The notes: generated by a model not told the origin, from the letters alone. DNA of 64,000 nucleotides from Pleurocapsa minor HA4230-MV1 (GCA_019359095.1 JAHHHZ010000011.1:62001-126000); one strand, 5' to 3'; shown: positions 9,324-17,772, counted from the first letter of the stretch. Made by a program: numbers and translations.

Positions 9324-9715
9324 TTTTTTTGACCGACCACAATCTTCAAGGTCATGCTCTAGTTTTCTTTGGTGCTATTGCTAGCCAAGGGTGGCTTGAT
9401 ATTGTTCCGATTCGGTTTGTTAATTTTGCGCAAATAGAGTTACCGATTGACAGCGATGACAGGGTTGTTTGGCGATTAGCTCAAAAAAATCAAATGATTC
9501 TGCTCACAGCCAATCGCAGCATGAAAGGAGCAGATTCACTTGAACAGGTTATGCGTGAAGAAAACACCTCAACATCTTTGCCTATAATCACGATCGCTAA
9601 TGCCGATCGCCTAATAAACGACTCCCAATATCGAGATCGGTGTGTAGAAAGTCTGGTTGAAATTGTACTTGATATTAATAATTTTCGAGGTGCGAAGCAA
9701 ATCTTTATTCCATAA
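9320..9715 (+). CDS. PIN-like (DUF5615-type) toxin candidate
   Basis: 131 residues starting MIFLTDHNLQGHA, with an acidic residue early (TDHN), DSDDRVVWRLAQ in the middle and LLTANRS, the layout of PIN-like proteins found downstream of DUF433 genes in cyanobacteria. The expected role is a nuclease-type toxin, which is inference from family and context. It overlaps the DUF433 gene by four bases. The C-terminus is IFIP. No signal peptide or membrane helix is seen. This is the only intact pair of the three in the window. Confidence 0.65.
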   Translation: MIFLTDHNLQGHALVFFGAIASQGWLDIVPIRFVNFAQIELPIDSDDRVVWRLAQKNQMILLTANRSMKGADSLEQVMREENTSTSLPIITIANADRLINDSQYRDRCVESLVEIVLDINNFRGAKQIFIP

Positions 9716-9940
9716 CGTGCTTAAACATTACATTCAAGGATCAGAACTGTAGCGTACTTTTCGATAAGCATTTAGTTTATGAATAATTTGAATGGACGCA
9801 CATTTGTGGGCTGCGATCAATCGCCTTCAGTGTGCAGTAGTGCGATCGCTTTTTTTATATACGGAACAGTTTTTTGGTGATTATTCAAAGTTTAAACTAT
9901 AGTTAATTAGTTTTAATAAATTATCTCTAGTACTTACTTT

Positions 9941-10576
9941 ATGCAGCTTAGATTTTCCCAGGACATTGAAACGCTTCTTAAACGTCTAGCCAATCAGCCT
10001 TTAACCATTGGCGATATTTTAGCTCAAACTTCCGAACGCGGTTTTAGTGTGCTGATTGTTTTATTAGCGCTACCGTTTTTGTCTCCTGTCATGCCACCTG
10101 GATTGTCAACTATTTCAGGATTTGGCTGCATTTTAATCGGGTTGCAAATGGCTTTGGGAATACGTAAACTTTGGTTGCCCAGAAAAATTTATCTATTTAA
10201 GTTTCCTCCTAAGTTTAGTTCGCAATTATTAAAAAGCCTCAAAAAAATTACTAATTTACTAACAAAATTTGTTCGCCCTCGCATTCCCAAAATTACTGAC
10301 AATCCTTACGTTTGGAGACTTAACGGACTTTGTATTGCCTGCCTTGCTATGTTCTTATCTTTGCCTATTTCTTTTATTCCTTTTACCAATACAATTCCAG
10401 CAATAGCAATTCTAACTTTAGCCGTAGCCACTCTAGAAGCTGACGGATTACTACTAGGAATTGGTTACGCTTTGACTGCTATCAATGTCCTACTTTTCGG
10501 CGCAATCGGCTATTTATTCTGGCAAGCCCCTCATATATTAAAAAGTTTGCTTGGATCTATAGGAATTAATTTTTAA
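9941..10576 (+). CDS. ExoD-family membrane protein
   Basis: 211 residues matching the exopolysaccharide-synthesis ExoD family. A soluble start (SQDIETLLKRLANQPLTIGDILAQ) precedes ERGFSVLIVLLALPFLSPVMPPG, a proline-rich hydrophobic segment characteristic of the family. Further membrane segments lie at about residues 125-150, 150-175 and 180-200. ExoD is linked to exopolysaccharide production, but its biochemical role is unknown. It appears to be a single-gene unit. The upstream 225 bp hold HIP1 sites but no other gene. Confidence 0.75.
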   Translation: MQLRFSQDIETLLKRLANQPLTIGDILAQTSERGFSVLIVLLALPFLSPVMPPGLSTISGFGCILIGLQMALGIRKLWLPRKIYLFKFPPKFSSQLLKSLKKITNLLTKFVRPRIPKITDNPYVWRLNGLCIACLAMFLSLPISFIPFTNTIPAIAILTLAVATLEADGLLLGIGYALTAINVLLFGAIGYLFWQAPHILKSLLGSIGINF

Positions 10577-10610
10577 GTCTAATTTTTCGGCGATCGAGTT
10601 TTAAGCTCTA

Positions 10611-10650
10611 GCGATCGCATTTCAAATAGTTTTTAGTTAAGTGCGATCGC
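10611..10650. repeat. HIP1-pair hairpin with shared TAGTTTTTAGTTAAG loop
   Basis: GCGATCGCA (10611-10619) pairs with TGCGATCGC (10642-10650). The loop shares TAGTTTTTAGTTAAG with the hairpin after cmpD. It lies between converging genes but has no clear T-run on either strand, so I call it a repeat, with a possible terminator role. Confidence 0.5.
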
Positions 10651-10713
10651 AGGTACATAGATCTTTTTCTATGATGCATTGAGGCAGTATGCCGTGTCTG
10701 TGTTTAATGAACT

Positions 10714-11886
10714 TTATCTTCCTGGCTGTCCTTGAGTACCCGTCCAAACCCTCATAATATAGTAGGGAGGTTTGCCAGCGTCGGGTTTACCTGTAAAAAT
10801 AGGATTGCGATGTAATTGATTGACAGCAATATACAGCCAAGAATCGTTACCAAATCTAACATTATCTGCCCACAAGAGGCGATCATCTTGTACTAAACGG
10901 GTTAATTTACCACTAGCAGAAAGTTTATCGATCGCATTATCTTTTAAATTGGTAATAAAGTGATTTCCTTGGGCATCGGTACTAACACCATCAGAAACGG
11001 GTTTTTGTCCTACTTCTTTAATTGCTGCACCAATAGTGCGATCGCTTGCCCCTTCTCTAAATAATCCAGCCGAGGCAGAATACCAAGTTTCTCCATTCAT
11101 TGCCCCGAAATAAAGAGTTTCCCCGTCTGCTGATAAAGTAATGGGATTGACAGGTACTCTAGCTGGTTGCATTTTGCCTTCGGAGTTGGGAAATAATAAT
11201 TGTTGTCCTTCAACGATCGCGTCTATATTTTCTGCTTGTAATGAAGGATGATTTTCAAAACGTCTTGAGGTATTGTTATTGGTATCGACTACGACGATGG
11301 CAGGATTGCTACCACAATCGGCAATATATACAAAACCTCGTTCTCCATCTACAGCTAAGTCTTGCATGATAGTCCCTTTTGCAGATTCGGGAAAATCATA
11401 ACGATAGACCATTTCGCGAGTGTTAATATCGAAAGCAACTAACTTAGGTCTTGTGGGTTCAACACCGTTAGGCATCCAATTACCATGATCGATTACCCAA
11501 AGTCTATCTTGTGAATCGATCGCCACACCATGAGCCGAATTTAGAACATTATTACTACTTCCAGGCTTGCCATTCCATGCAGCATTAGGAAATGGTTGCC
11601 AATTATTACTACCTGGTTGAATTTCAATTAATTGTGCCGATCCGCGTCGCATTCCGTGAACACTAGCAAATATTCGTCCATCTTTTGATGCAGTAACGTT
11701 TCCTGGGGTAATATTCAATTGTGAGACTACTTCCAGTTGTCCTACTTGTGGGGTTTGGGATGCTGAGACAGATTGGGTTTGAGTATTATCAGTCGATGCT
11801 ATTAGCTTTTGAGCAGTGAGGGTAAGGGGTGTTACAAACAGTAACAAAGCGACTGAACTTTTTAAGAACCATTTTTGTTTTAACAT
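10714..11886 (-). CDS. Secreted MRJP/yellow-family beta-propeller protein
   Basis: About 390 residues from ATG 11886, which gives a clean signal peptide (KWFLKSSVALLLFVTPLTLTAQ). An upstream extension to 11985 in the same frame runs through another gene's remains and I reject it. The mature part shows the royal-jelly/L-dopachrome-tautomerase-like propeller pattern: HGVAIDSQDRLWVIDHG, MQDLAVDGERGFVYIADCG, DGVSTDAQGNHFITNL and LWADNVRFGNDSWLYIAVNQL. Substrate is unknown; the protein is probably periplasmic. It lies directly downstream of the decayed SDR and hydrolase genes and may once have formed an operon with them. Confidence 0.8.
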   Translation of the reverse strand: MLKQKWFLKSSVALLLFVTPLTLTAQKLIASTDNTQTQSVSASQTPQVGQLEVVSQLNITPGNVTASKDGRIFASVHGMRRGSAQLIEIQPGSNNWQPFPNAAWNGKPGSSNNVLNSAHGVAIDSQDRLWVIDHGNWMPNGVEPTRPKLVAFDINTREMVYRYDFPESAKGTIMQDLAVDGERGFVYIADCGSNPAIVVVDTNNNTSRRFENHPSLQAENIDAIVEGQQLLFPNSEGKMQPARVPVNPITLSADGETLYFGAMNGETWYSASAGLFREGASDRTIGAAIKEVGQKPVSDGVSTDAQGNHFITNLKDNAIDKLSASGKLTRLVQDDRLLWADNVRFGNDSWLYIAVNQLHRNPIFTGKPDAGKPPYYIMRVWTGTQGQPGR

Positions 11887-11914
11887 TGTTTTATTAGATA
11901 TTATTTCGAGGTTT

Positions 11915-12397
11915 TTATTGAGTGAGAAAGTTGAGGACAGCTTGTTCAAACTGTTCTGGGACTTCATGATGGGGAATATGACCAATTCCCGACAACTCTA
12001 CTAACGTGGTATTGGGAATAGTTTTGGCTGCAAAACGCCCTAATTCAGGGAAATTGCCGATTGTTTTTCCCACTTCTGGACTAACATAGATTCGTCCGAG
12101 GGCAATTCGATCTTCTAAGCCAATTACTAATAACGTTGGTTGAGTTAGTGAAGATAATTCATAGCGAATTGGTTCTCGATAAATCATTTGCCAAGTTCGC
12201 GCCATCACACGAGTCCAGCGAGGATATTCGGCACTTTGGGCAAGACGAGAACGAAGTTGTACAAAGGTTAAATCTCGCTCTGGAGTCCACTTGGCGACAA
12301 AATTACGGAAAAATTTGCTAATATCAGCCGAATCGACGAGTGATTCATCTTGTTGCAATCTTTCTAAGGTTTGAGGTGGAACAGTGAAACGATAATC
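11915..12397 (-). pseudogene. Alpha/beta hydrolase, C-terminal remnant
   Basis: The frame encodes the last roughly 160 residues of an alpha/beta hydrolase: PTLLVIGLEDRIALG (acid-residue region) and VELSGIGHIPHHEVPEQFEQAVLNFL (catalytic His region). The nucleophile elbow and the whole N-terminal half are missing. Reading upstream, the family-like sequence DYRFTVPPQTLERLQQDES runs straight into the end of a MITE-like element at 12397. There is no proper ATG; the longest open frame starts at TTG 12358. It was probably active together with the SDR gene before a deletion. Confidence 0.75.
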
Positions 12398-12537
12398 TGG
12401 CGTTGCTGATTTGAAGTATGAAACCGAAAAGTAATCTGTTCGTAGCTTTTAGCTATCAGCTATTAGCTATTAGCTTTTTTAAATTTTGATCATCAACTGA
12501 AAAAGTTAAAAATCATACCTTGATTCAGCAACGCCTT
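12398..12537. mobile_element. MITE-like element with GGCGTTGCTGA termini
   Basis: The plus strand at 12398 reads GGCGTTGCTGATTTGAAGTA and the minus strand at 12537 reads GGCGTTGCTGAATCAAGGTA, giving inverted ends of about 23 bp, each continuing into TGA. The interior has TAGCTATTAGC repeats and no coding capacity. Its ends resemble IS-type termini widespread in cyanobacteria (from memory). It separates two unrelated truncated genes, so it marks a deletion rather than a simple insertion. Confidence 0.7.
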
Positions 12538-12771
12538 AAGTCGTCTCATGGTTGCAATAACATGATAGCCTTGACGAGCAAAAGCGATCGCACTAGCTTT
12601 ACCAATACCCGAACTCGTACCTGTAATTAAAACGACTGGTTGTTCAGATGCTTGCGCACTGATAAATGTTGGTTGTTTAGCATTAGCAGGAAACTTTTGA
12701 TTAAATAACCCGTAAGCTGATACGGAAGCCCCCGATACTAGGGCAGTTGCGATAAAAGTGCGACGATCCAT
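12493..12771 (-). pseudogene. SDR oxidoreductase, N-terminal remnant with Tat-like leader
   Basis: The start MDRRTFIATALVSGASVSAYG is a twin-arginine-type leader. It is followed by VVLITGTSSGIGKASAIAFARQGYHVIATMRR, the Rossmann cofactor-binding start of a short-chain dehydrogenase (TGxxxGIG). The SDR sequence ends after about 78 residues. The last 14 codons (from the second Leu of RRLKALLNQG) come from the MITE end. The catalytic Ser and YxxxK are lost, so the product cannot be a working enzyme. AGAAAGATT precedes the ATG, so a truncated peptide might still be made. Confidence 0.75.
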
Positions 12772-12844
12772 AATCTTTCTCCAATAATTTAAGTTTGAAA
12801 AAATTGTTTTTATCGATCGCCTTTCCTCTACCTACCCGAAGAAT

Positions 12845-13357
12845 TTAGTCCCTTAGAAATCGATGCATTATGTTGATATCTACATAGCCGAATTGTTTAT
12901 GTTTAAAAGCTTTGGGGCTAGTGCCAATAATCGAGAAACCCAATTTTTGCCACATCGCGATCGCACTTTTGTTAGTACTGACAACTAAATTTAATTGCAC
13001 TGCTTGATAGCCTTGTTGCTTTGCTTGTTCTAAACAATATTGAGCAAGAGTTTTACCGATACCTTGATGTTGATAAGTAGAATCGATTACCATGCAGAGG
13101 TTGGCTACGTGAGAACCAAGTTCTCGAAAATTAGGAGTTAGTTTTGCCATACCTGCAATAGTTTGCTCTACCTCGATAACATAACTGGTAATATTCGGTG
13201 CAAACCAATAAGCAAAGATATCTTCACGACTGGCGTTAGTAGTAAAAACGTAATTCTCTTCGGGTGTAATGGCTGAGAGAAAGACGGGCAACATTGTCTC
13301 AAAATCTGATTCTGTTGCTTGGCGAATGGTTGTTTGAGGGATTGTAGTGTTACTCAT
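12845..13357 (-). CDS. GNAT family N-acetyltransferase
   Basis: 170 residues with the GNAT fold: an N-terminal strand-helix (TIRQATESDFETMLPVF), a core strand IAGMAKLTPNF, then VANLCMVIDSTYQHQGIGKTLAQYCLEQAKQQG, where QHQGIGK is the acetyl-CoA pyrophosphate loop (Q/RxxGxG/A), and finally VVSTNKSAIAMWQKLGFSIIG. The substrate cannot be inferred. A single-gene unit with the start ATG at 13357 after GGAGAATATTG. Confidence 0.8.
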   Translation of the reverse strand: MSNTTIPQTTIRQATESDFETMLPVFLSAITPEENYVFTTNASREDIFAYWFAPNITSYVIEVEQTIAGMAKLTPNFRELGSHVANLCMVIDSTYQHQGIGKTLAQYCLEQAKQQGYQAVQLNLVVSTNKSAIAMWQKLGFSIIGTSPKAFKHKQFGYVDINIMHRFLRD

Positions 13358-13425
13358 AACTCAATATTCTCCAATTTAAGGTGTTATTGGTTATGGTACT
13401 GGAATTCGCTCAAAATCAATGCATA

Positions 13426-13506
13426 CTAGCCTACAAATTCATCCATTAAAGGACTAGCGATCGCAACTACCAGCAGTGAAATTCCAGTGAAAATAGAACG
13501 TTTCAT
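13426..13506 (-). CDS. Possible 26-residue hydrophobic peptide
   Basis: A short frame, MKRSIFTGISLLVVAIASPL and six more residues, is preceded by AAAAGGAAAAATAAAC, a fair ribosome binding site. It looks like a signal peptide or a single membrane helix with a basic start. It could be a genuine micropeptide or the surviving start of a lost secreted protein. No homologue is recognised. Confidence 0.25.
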   Translation of the reverse strand: MKRSIFTGISLLVVAIASPLMDEFVG

Positions 13507-13639
13507 GTTTATTTTTCCTTTTGTTAGTTATGGTTTGAATGATTGATTAAGTATCTTAGATGTGATGTATTTCTTAACTTCTGTGTGAAAGCTAACGATG
13601 CTGATAAAATAGTTAGAAAGATGTAATTGGATTTGGGAA

Positions 13640-14062
13640 ATGAGTAGTTCAGATATCGATACTGAATATGATGCCTGGTTGATCGAACAATCCCAATTAC
13701 TACGCGATCGCACTTTCGAGAAGCTAGATATTGAGAACTTAATCGAGGAATTAGAAAGTTTGGTCAGGGGAGAAAAAAGCGCGGTTGAAAGTTTAGCAAT
13801 AAATATATTGACCCATTTATTTTATTGCCAGTACTGGAAAGCAGAACATAAATCTATTAACCATTGGCAGGCAGAAATAACTTCTTTTCGCTATCAGCTT
13901 CTGAACAAACTTAGCACCAATCTTAAAAATCATTTGATTGCCCGATGGGGAATTATTAATCAAAGAGCTAGCAAAATTGCTCGTTTAAAAACTGGTTTGG
14001 AGATGCTAGAAAACTTATATAGTCTCGAACAAGTTTTAGATGAAAACTTTCTGCCTCAATAA
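13640..14062 (+). CDS. DUF29 family protein
   Basis: 140 residues with the DUF29 pattern: TEYDAWLIEQSQLLRDRTFEKLDIENLIEELESLVRGEKSAVESL, then ILTHLFYCQYW and a helical C-terminus. DUF29 proteins are abundant in cyanobacteria, small, cytoplasmic and of unknown function. It stands alone on the plus strand between minus-strand genes. The ATG follows GGGAA at a short distance. Confidence 0.8.
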   Translation: MSSSDIDTEYDAWLIEQSQLLRDRTFEKLDIENLIEELESLVRGEKSAVESLAINILTHLFYCQYWKAEHKSINHWQAEITSFRYQLLNKLSTNLKNHLIARWGIINQRASKIARLKTGLEMLENLYSLEQVLDENFLPQ

Positions 14063-14154
14063 GCTTAATGATTCCAAATTAAGTCTTTGGCATCAAACTG
14101 AGTTTTCACCCAATTTGCTTGGCACATCTGTTCGATCGTCTCATTGAGCTTAAT

Positions 14155-14850
14155 TTAGGCAGCAACTTTTGCTGAAAGTTTTTTCAGTAACTTCACCATT
14201 CCTTCGCCGACACCTGCTGCTGAGACTGGATTTTGTCCTGTTACCAGGCGATCGCTAGTTACTACCTTTTTCTGAAAATTGGCTGCTTTTTCGATAGTTG
14301 CACCACGCTCAATTAGCTTTGATTCGAGTAAAAAGGGAACAACATCGGTTAAACCTACTGCTGCTTCTTCTTCATTAGTGAAACAAGATATTTTTTTCCC
14401 TGCAACTAGATAACTACCATTACTAAGCTGAAGATTAACTAAACCTGCCGATCCGTGACAGACAGCACCGACAATACCACCGCGATCGTAAATTGCTGTG
14501 GTAATTTCAGCCAATTCTGGGTTATCTGGAAAATCCCACATCGTACCGTGTCCGCCAGCATAGAAGATGGCATCGTATTCCGATGGATTTATTTGACTGG
14601 GATGCAATGTATTTTCGATTTTGGTAACTTTATGGACATCTTCCAAAAATGCCTTATTAATTGGATCTTCGCGATCGATTCCAATCATAGGTGCTTTACC
14701 ACCTTGAGGACTGACATATACAACCTCTAAACCTGCGCGATCGAATACTGCTTCAGGGTGAGTAACTTCTGGAAGATAAAAACCTGTTTCTTTTTTTGTA
14801 TTACCAAGAGTGTCGTGACTGGTTAATATCAGCAAAACTTTCTGAGACAT
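14155..14850 (-). CDS. DJ-1/PfpI (Hsp31-like) type 1 glutamine amidotransferase-like protein
   Basis: 231 residues. The nucleophile elbow is GGIVGAVCHGSAGLVNL (Cys about residue 130) and an acidic residue lies in TGFYLPEVTHPEAVF. This is the Hsp31/glyoxalase III-like branch, members of which act as glutathione-independent glyoxalases or chaperones. Which activity applies here is unknown. Cytoplasmic, no signal peptide. The promoter region contains a segment also found before the LysR gene at 16311, so the two genes may share regulation or ancestry. AATACGAGGTTATT precedes the ATG. Confidence 0.8.
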   Translation of the reverse strand: MSQKVLLILTSHDTLGNTKKETGFYLPEVTHPEAVFDRAGLEVVYVSPQGGKAPMIGIDREDPINKAFLEDVHKVTKIENTLHPSQINPSEYDAIFYAGGHGTMWDFPDNPELAEITTAIYDRGGIVGAVCHGSAGLVNLQLSNGSYLVAGKKISCFTNEEEAAVGLTDVVPFLLESKLIERGATIEKAANFQKKVVTSDRLVTGQNPVSAAGVGEGMVKLLKKLSAKVAA

Positions 14851-14934
14851 AATAACCTCGTATTTAAGTAAGGGTAAGCTTTTTAGGTTCGGGTTAAATC
14901 TTTTTTTGTCCCGATAAATTTATCCTAAACCGCA

Positions 14935-14993
14935 TTTATCTAAAATACAAATAATGAAAATTAGAGTTATTTATAAATATATTTATGGATAAT
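14935..14993 (+). pseudogene. Relic of a second LysR promoter and start codon
   Basis: TTTATCTAAAATACAAA, a purine-rich stretch, then ATATTTATGG-TAATTT line up with 16260-16320, the leader and first codons of the LysR gene. Here the ATG at 14985 is followed by only a few matching codons before a HIP1 hairpin begins. It is best explained as the 5' end of a deleted LysR copy that diverged from the DJ-1 gene. Alternatively it is a shared operator. Confidence 0.5.
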
Positions 14994-15002
14994 TTTAAAA
15001 AA

Positions 15003-15034
15003 AAGCGATCGCACCACCAGAAACACGATCGCTT
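15003..15034 (-). terminator. Rho-independent terminator after the beta-lactamase gene
   Basis: On the minus strand AAGCGATCG and CGATCGCTT form a 9-bp stem around a 14-nt loop, followed by a run of eight or more T (A-run 14995-15004). It lies about 70 bp past the beta-lactamase stop. Confidence 0.65.
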
Positions 15035-15103
15035 ATTATTTTTCATCTAACTTAACTTTACGAACAGTCTCTAAACTTTTTAGCATTAGGCATTCACCAA
15101 AGC

Positions 15104-16084
15104 CTATTTGTTCAATTCATCCCACGCCACTTTAGACACCTTGGCGATTACTGCTTCGCGGGTTGCCTCATCAGCCTGAGCATCTGATACAAACACTGCG
15201 ATCGCTAAATGGTGACCATTCGGTAGCGTCACGAGTCCTGCATCATTGGTTGCAGCCGTCACTCCATTAACAGTGCTTGATGTACCAGTCTTATGCGCTA
15301 CAACTGTTCCTTCGGGTAACAATCCTTTAATCCGCTTTGGGCCTGTAGAACTTTCTGTCATCAATTGCAGCAATAAGGCTTGACTAGATTTTGAAAGCCC
15401 TTGTCCTTCATGTAAGGCGCGTAATAAAACGATAGCTGCATCAGGTGTTGCATAGTTACGATACTGCAATTGCAATGTTTTGTCTTGCTGTATCTCCTTC
15501 TCTGGATTTGCAACAACCATTTCATTTACCCCAAGACTTTGCAAATACTGTGTCACAACCTTGCCCCCACCAATGAGTCGTAACAGCGCATCAGAAGATG
15601 TGTTGTCACTTTCAGAAACCGCGTACTTCAAGAGTTCAGTTAGACTAAACTCTTTCCCTTGGGAATTCTGCTCAAGAACTGTACTATCTGGGTTAGCATC
15701 ACTTTCCTCAATACGAACTTTTTGATCTAGTTTTAATTTTCCTCGATCGACCTGAGCTAGCACAGCCATTGCAATGGGAAACTTATAAACGCTTTGCATC
15801 GGAAATCGCTGCTTTTCGTTAAGGAATAATACCGACTGTCCAGTTTCTAGTACTGTAGCTGTAGCCCCAACACGCCCTTGAGCAGTCTGAGCGATTTGCT
15901 CAATACGACTGCGTAATTCGTTTTCGTTACCAGTGTTAGATGTTACGACTTCCTTCGGTACATTAGTTTGGCTGTCTCGATCGCTCTTGATGGTATTGGC
16001 ATTACTGCCTGTATAGCTAACCGTTAATAAAGACAAGCAAAATATGCAAAGCCATACTTTTCTTTTAATCATTGTTTGAATCAT
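15104..16084 (-). CDS. Class A beta-lactamase, subclass A2-like (VEB/PER/CblA side)
   Basis: A serine beta-lactamase with a signal peptide (KVWLCIFCLSLLTVSYTGSNA), hence periplasmic. The catalytic motifs are intact: SVYK (Ser70-x-x-Lys73), SDN (130-132) and KTG (234-236). The omega-loop region NPEKEIQQD followed by YRNYATP resembles VEB/PER enzymes, with the Glu of EKEIQ probably equal to Glu166. HKTGTSSTVNGVTAATND is also VEB/PER-like. About 326 residues from ATG 16084; ATG 16072 is also possible. Whether it confers resistance or serves peptidoglycan physiology is unknown. It faces the LysR gene divergently. Confidence 0.85.
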   Translation of the reverse strand: MIQTMIKRKVWLCIFCLSLLTVSYTGSNANTIKSDRDSQTNVPKEVVTSNTGNENELRSRIEQIAQTAQGRVGATATVLETGQSVLFLNEKQRFPMQSVYKFPIAMAVLAQVDRGKLKLDQKVRIEESDANPDSTVLEQNSQGKEFSLTELLKYAVSESDNTSSDALLRLIGGGKVVTQYLQSLGVNEMVVANPEKEIQQDKTLQLQYRNYATPDAAIVLLRALHEGQGLSKSSQALLLQLMTESSTGPKRIKGLLPEGTVVAHKTGTSSTVNGVTAATNDAGLVTLPNGHHLAIAVFVSDAQADEATREAVIAKVSKVAWDELNK

Positions 16085-16310
16085 AAGCCTGGAATTGGAT
16101 CGGTATATTCTTCGGTGAGATCGAGAAAACTTTCTGGATATCATAACAATAAAGGACGATCGCTTTGTTTCTGAGGAAGCGAGCGCGACCTTTGGCTACA
16201 CTTATTGCTGAAGCTAGATTTCGTTGAATTACTATGCGTTTAAATACTGCTTTAATAATATTTATCTAAAATACAAACAATAAAAAATAGAAAGATCCAT
16301 AAACATATTT

Positions 16311-17192
16311 ATGGTTAATTTGGAATGGTATCGTAGCTTTATCGCTGTCTATCAAGTAGGCACAGTATCGGGTGCAGCACAGGTTTTATATTTAACACAG
16401 CCAGCCGTCAGTCAACATATTGCATCTTTAGAATCGGTATTGGGGATTAAACTATTTGAAAGAATGCCCCGTCGAATGTTACCGACAGAAGCAGGAAAGC
16501 GTTTATACAATCAAGCGATCGCAGCAATTGAAACTTTAGAAGCGATCGCCACTCGAAATACTTTTGCTGATACACAATCTCTAATTCGTTTGGGTACACC
16601 ACAGGAATTTTTTAGCGAATGGTTAGTTAAACGTCTCCCTGAAGATGACAAAATCAGATTTACGATCCAGTTTGGTTTGGCTGACGAATTAATCGAACAA
16701 TTAGTAGCAGACGACTTAGATTATGTAATTGCCACTCAAAAAATTGCGCGCTCAGAAATAGAATATCAACCAATTTATCAAGAAAACTTTTGGTTAGTTG
16801 CCCCTCCCAAAACCGAAATTCCCATCCAAAGAGAAATTTTACAAATCGATTTAACTCCCCTTGAAGAATGGTTAACCAAACAACCGTTAATTTCTTATGC
16901 TGAAGAATTACCAATTATTAGGCGTTTTTGGCGTGTAGTTTTTGGCAGGCGATCGCAAATGCAAGCGCAATATATCATTCCCGATTTACGCGGTATTCGT
17001 AGCGCGATCGCTTCTGGACTTGGTTATAGTGTCTTGCCTGATTATCTTTGTCAGCAATGGATTACTGAGGAAAAATTAGCACTTATTCTTAAACCTACTA
17101 AAGCTGTAACTAATCAAATTTGGTTAGCATATCGTAAATCTGAAAGGCAATCTCAGCAAACAGCTTTACTTCTTGAAGTCGTAAAATTTTAG
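16311..17192 (+). CDS. LysR-family transcriptional regulator
   Basis: 293 residues. The N-terminal winged helix reads VSGAAQVLYLTQPAVSQHIASLESVLGIKLFERMPRRMLPTEAGKRLY, the standard LysR DNA-binding domain. The rest is the periplasmic-binding-like effector domain. The first codons sit in the segment duplicated at 14935. A 45-bp piece of its 3' region recurs at 17840-17884. It diverges from the beta-lactamase gene, the classical arrangement for a LysR regulator and its target, so it may control that gene, the DJ-1 gene or both (inference). Confidence 0.85.
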   Translation: MVNLEWYRSFIAVYQVGTVSGAAQVLYLTQPAVSQHIASLESVLGIKLFERMPRRMLPTEAGKRLYNQAIAAIETLEAIATRNTFADTQSLIRLGTPQEFFSEWLVKRLPEDDKIRFTIQFGLADELIEQLVADDLDYVIATQKIARSEIEYQPIYQENFWLVAPPKTEIPIQREILQIDLTPLEEWLTKQPLISYAEELPIIRRFWRVVFGRRSQMQAQYIIPDLRGIRSAIASGLGYSVLPDYLCQQWITEEKLALILKPTKAVTNQIWLAYRKSERQSQQTALLLEVVKF

Positions 17193-17276
17193 TTAAGTAA
17201 TATTATTTCAATAACAAAAAAGTAGTAGAAGAAAATTTTGCTCATCTACTACCTCAATCTAGCAATGCCTATTTAA

Positions 17277-17531
17277 TTAAGATTGTTCGAGTTGTTTTAA
17301 AAGCGCGATCGCCTCTTTAGCCTCAAATCCTTCTGCCCAATTCAAAGACGTTTTGTGGTATATGCTATCTTTAAGCCCTAAGTCTGCTCCCCTTTCCACT
17401 AACAATTTAATAAGTTCTACATTGTTATCCGCAGCAGCTGCATGTAGAGGAGTGCAGACTAATTCTCCAGAACTAAATGCGTTAACATTAGCACCTCGAT
17501 CTAAAAGAGCGATCGCATTGTTTGAAAACAA
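17277..17531 (-). pseudogene. Ankyrin-repeat protein, C-terminal fragment
   Basis: The frame encodes about two ankyrin repeats: AIALLDRGANVNAF, TPLHAAAADNNVELIKLLVERGADLGLKD and a shortened last repeat ending LLKQLEQS. The upstream repeats are absent. The sequence begins at a HIP1 octamer, where it joins a sigma-factor fragment in another frame. The apparent ATG at 17531 lies on the sigma-factor side of the junction, so this is probably a truncated relic. Confidence 0.65.
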
Positions 17532-17772
17532 TTTTTTTCAGCCAACCAGAAAACGCTTGTGGCTTTTGAAGTTTTGACAAATTCAGATAAGCCTCAACAA
17601 AAGCTTCCTGTGCTGCATCTTCTGCTAGTTGCACATTACCCAAGATCGAGTAAGCATAACCTACTGCTAGATTTTGAAATTGTTGAATAATTTGGTTATG
17701 GGCGCGTCGCTCACCAGCCTGCGCTTTGTTGACTAAATGAGTTATCTCTTCCTGCTTCAGTTTTTGGGTCAT
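17488..17772 (-). pseudogene. ECF-like sigma-70 factor, N-terminal fragment
   Basis: From ATG 17772 the frame encodes MTQKLKQEEITHLVNKAQAG, then NQIIQQFQNLAVGYAYSILGNVQLAEDAAQEAFVEAYLNL and FSGWLKKIVFKQCDR, a sigma region 2 including the DAAQEAF -10 recognition segment. Directly after CDR, encoded by a HIP1 octamer, family similarity ends; the frame then runs about 11 codons into ankyrin DNA and stops. Region 4 is missing, so it should not function as a sigma factor. Confidence 0.7.

Noticed and set aside
13528-13713. 61-residue minus-strand frame over the DUF29 start
   Set aside because: It is antisense to a well-supported DUF29 gene and has no family features.
14066-14154. Open frame continuing after the DJ-1 stop (CQANWVKTQFDAKDLIWNH)
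   Set aside because: It is in frame with the DJ-1 gene but after its stop, short, without a start and without recognised similarity; it may be a relic but cannot be supported.
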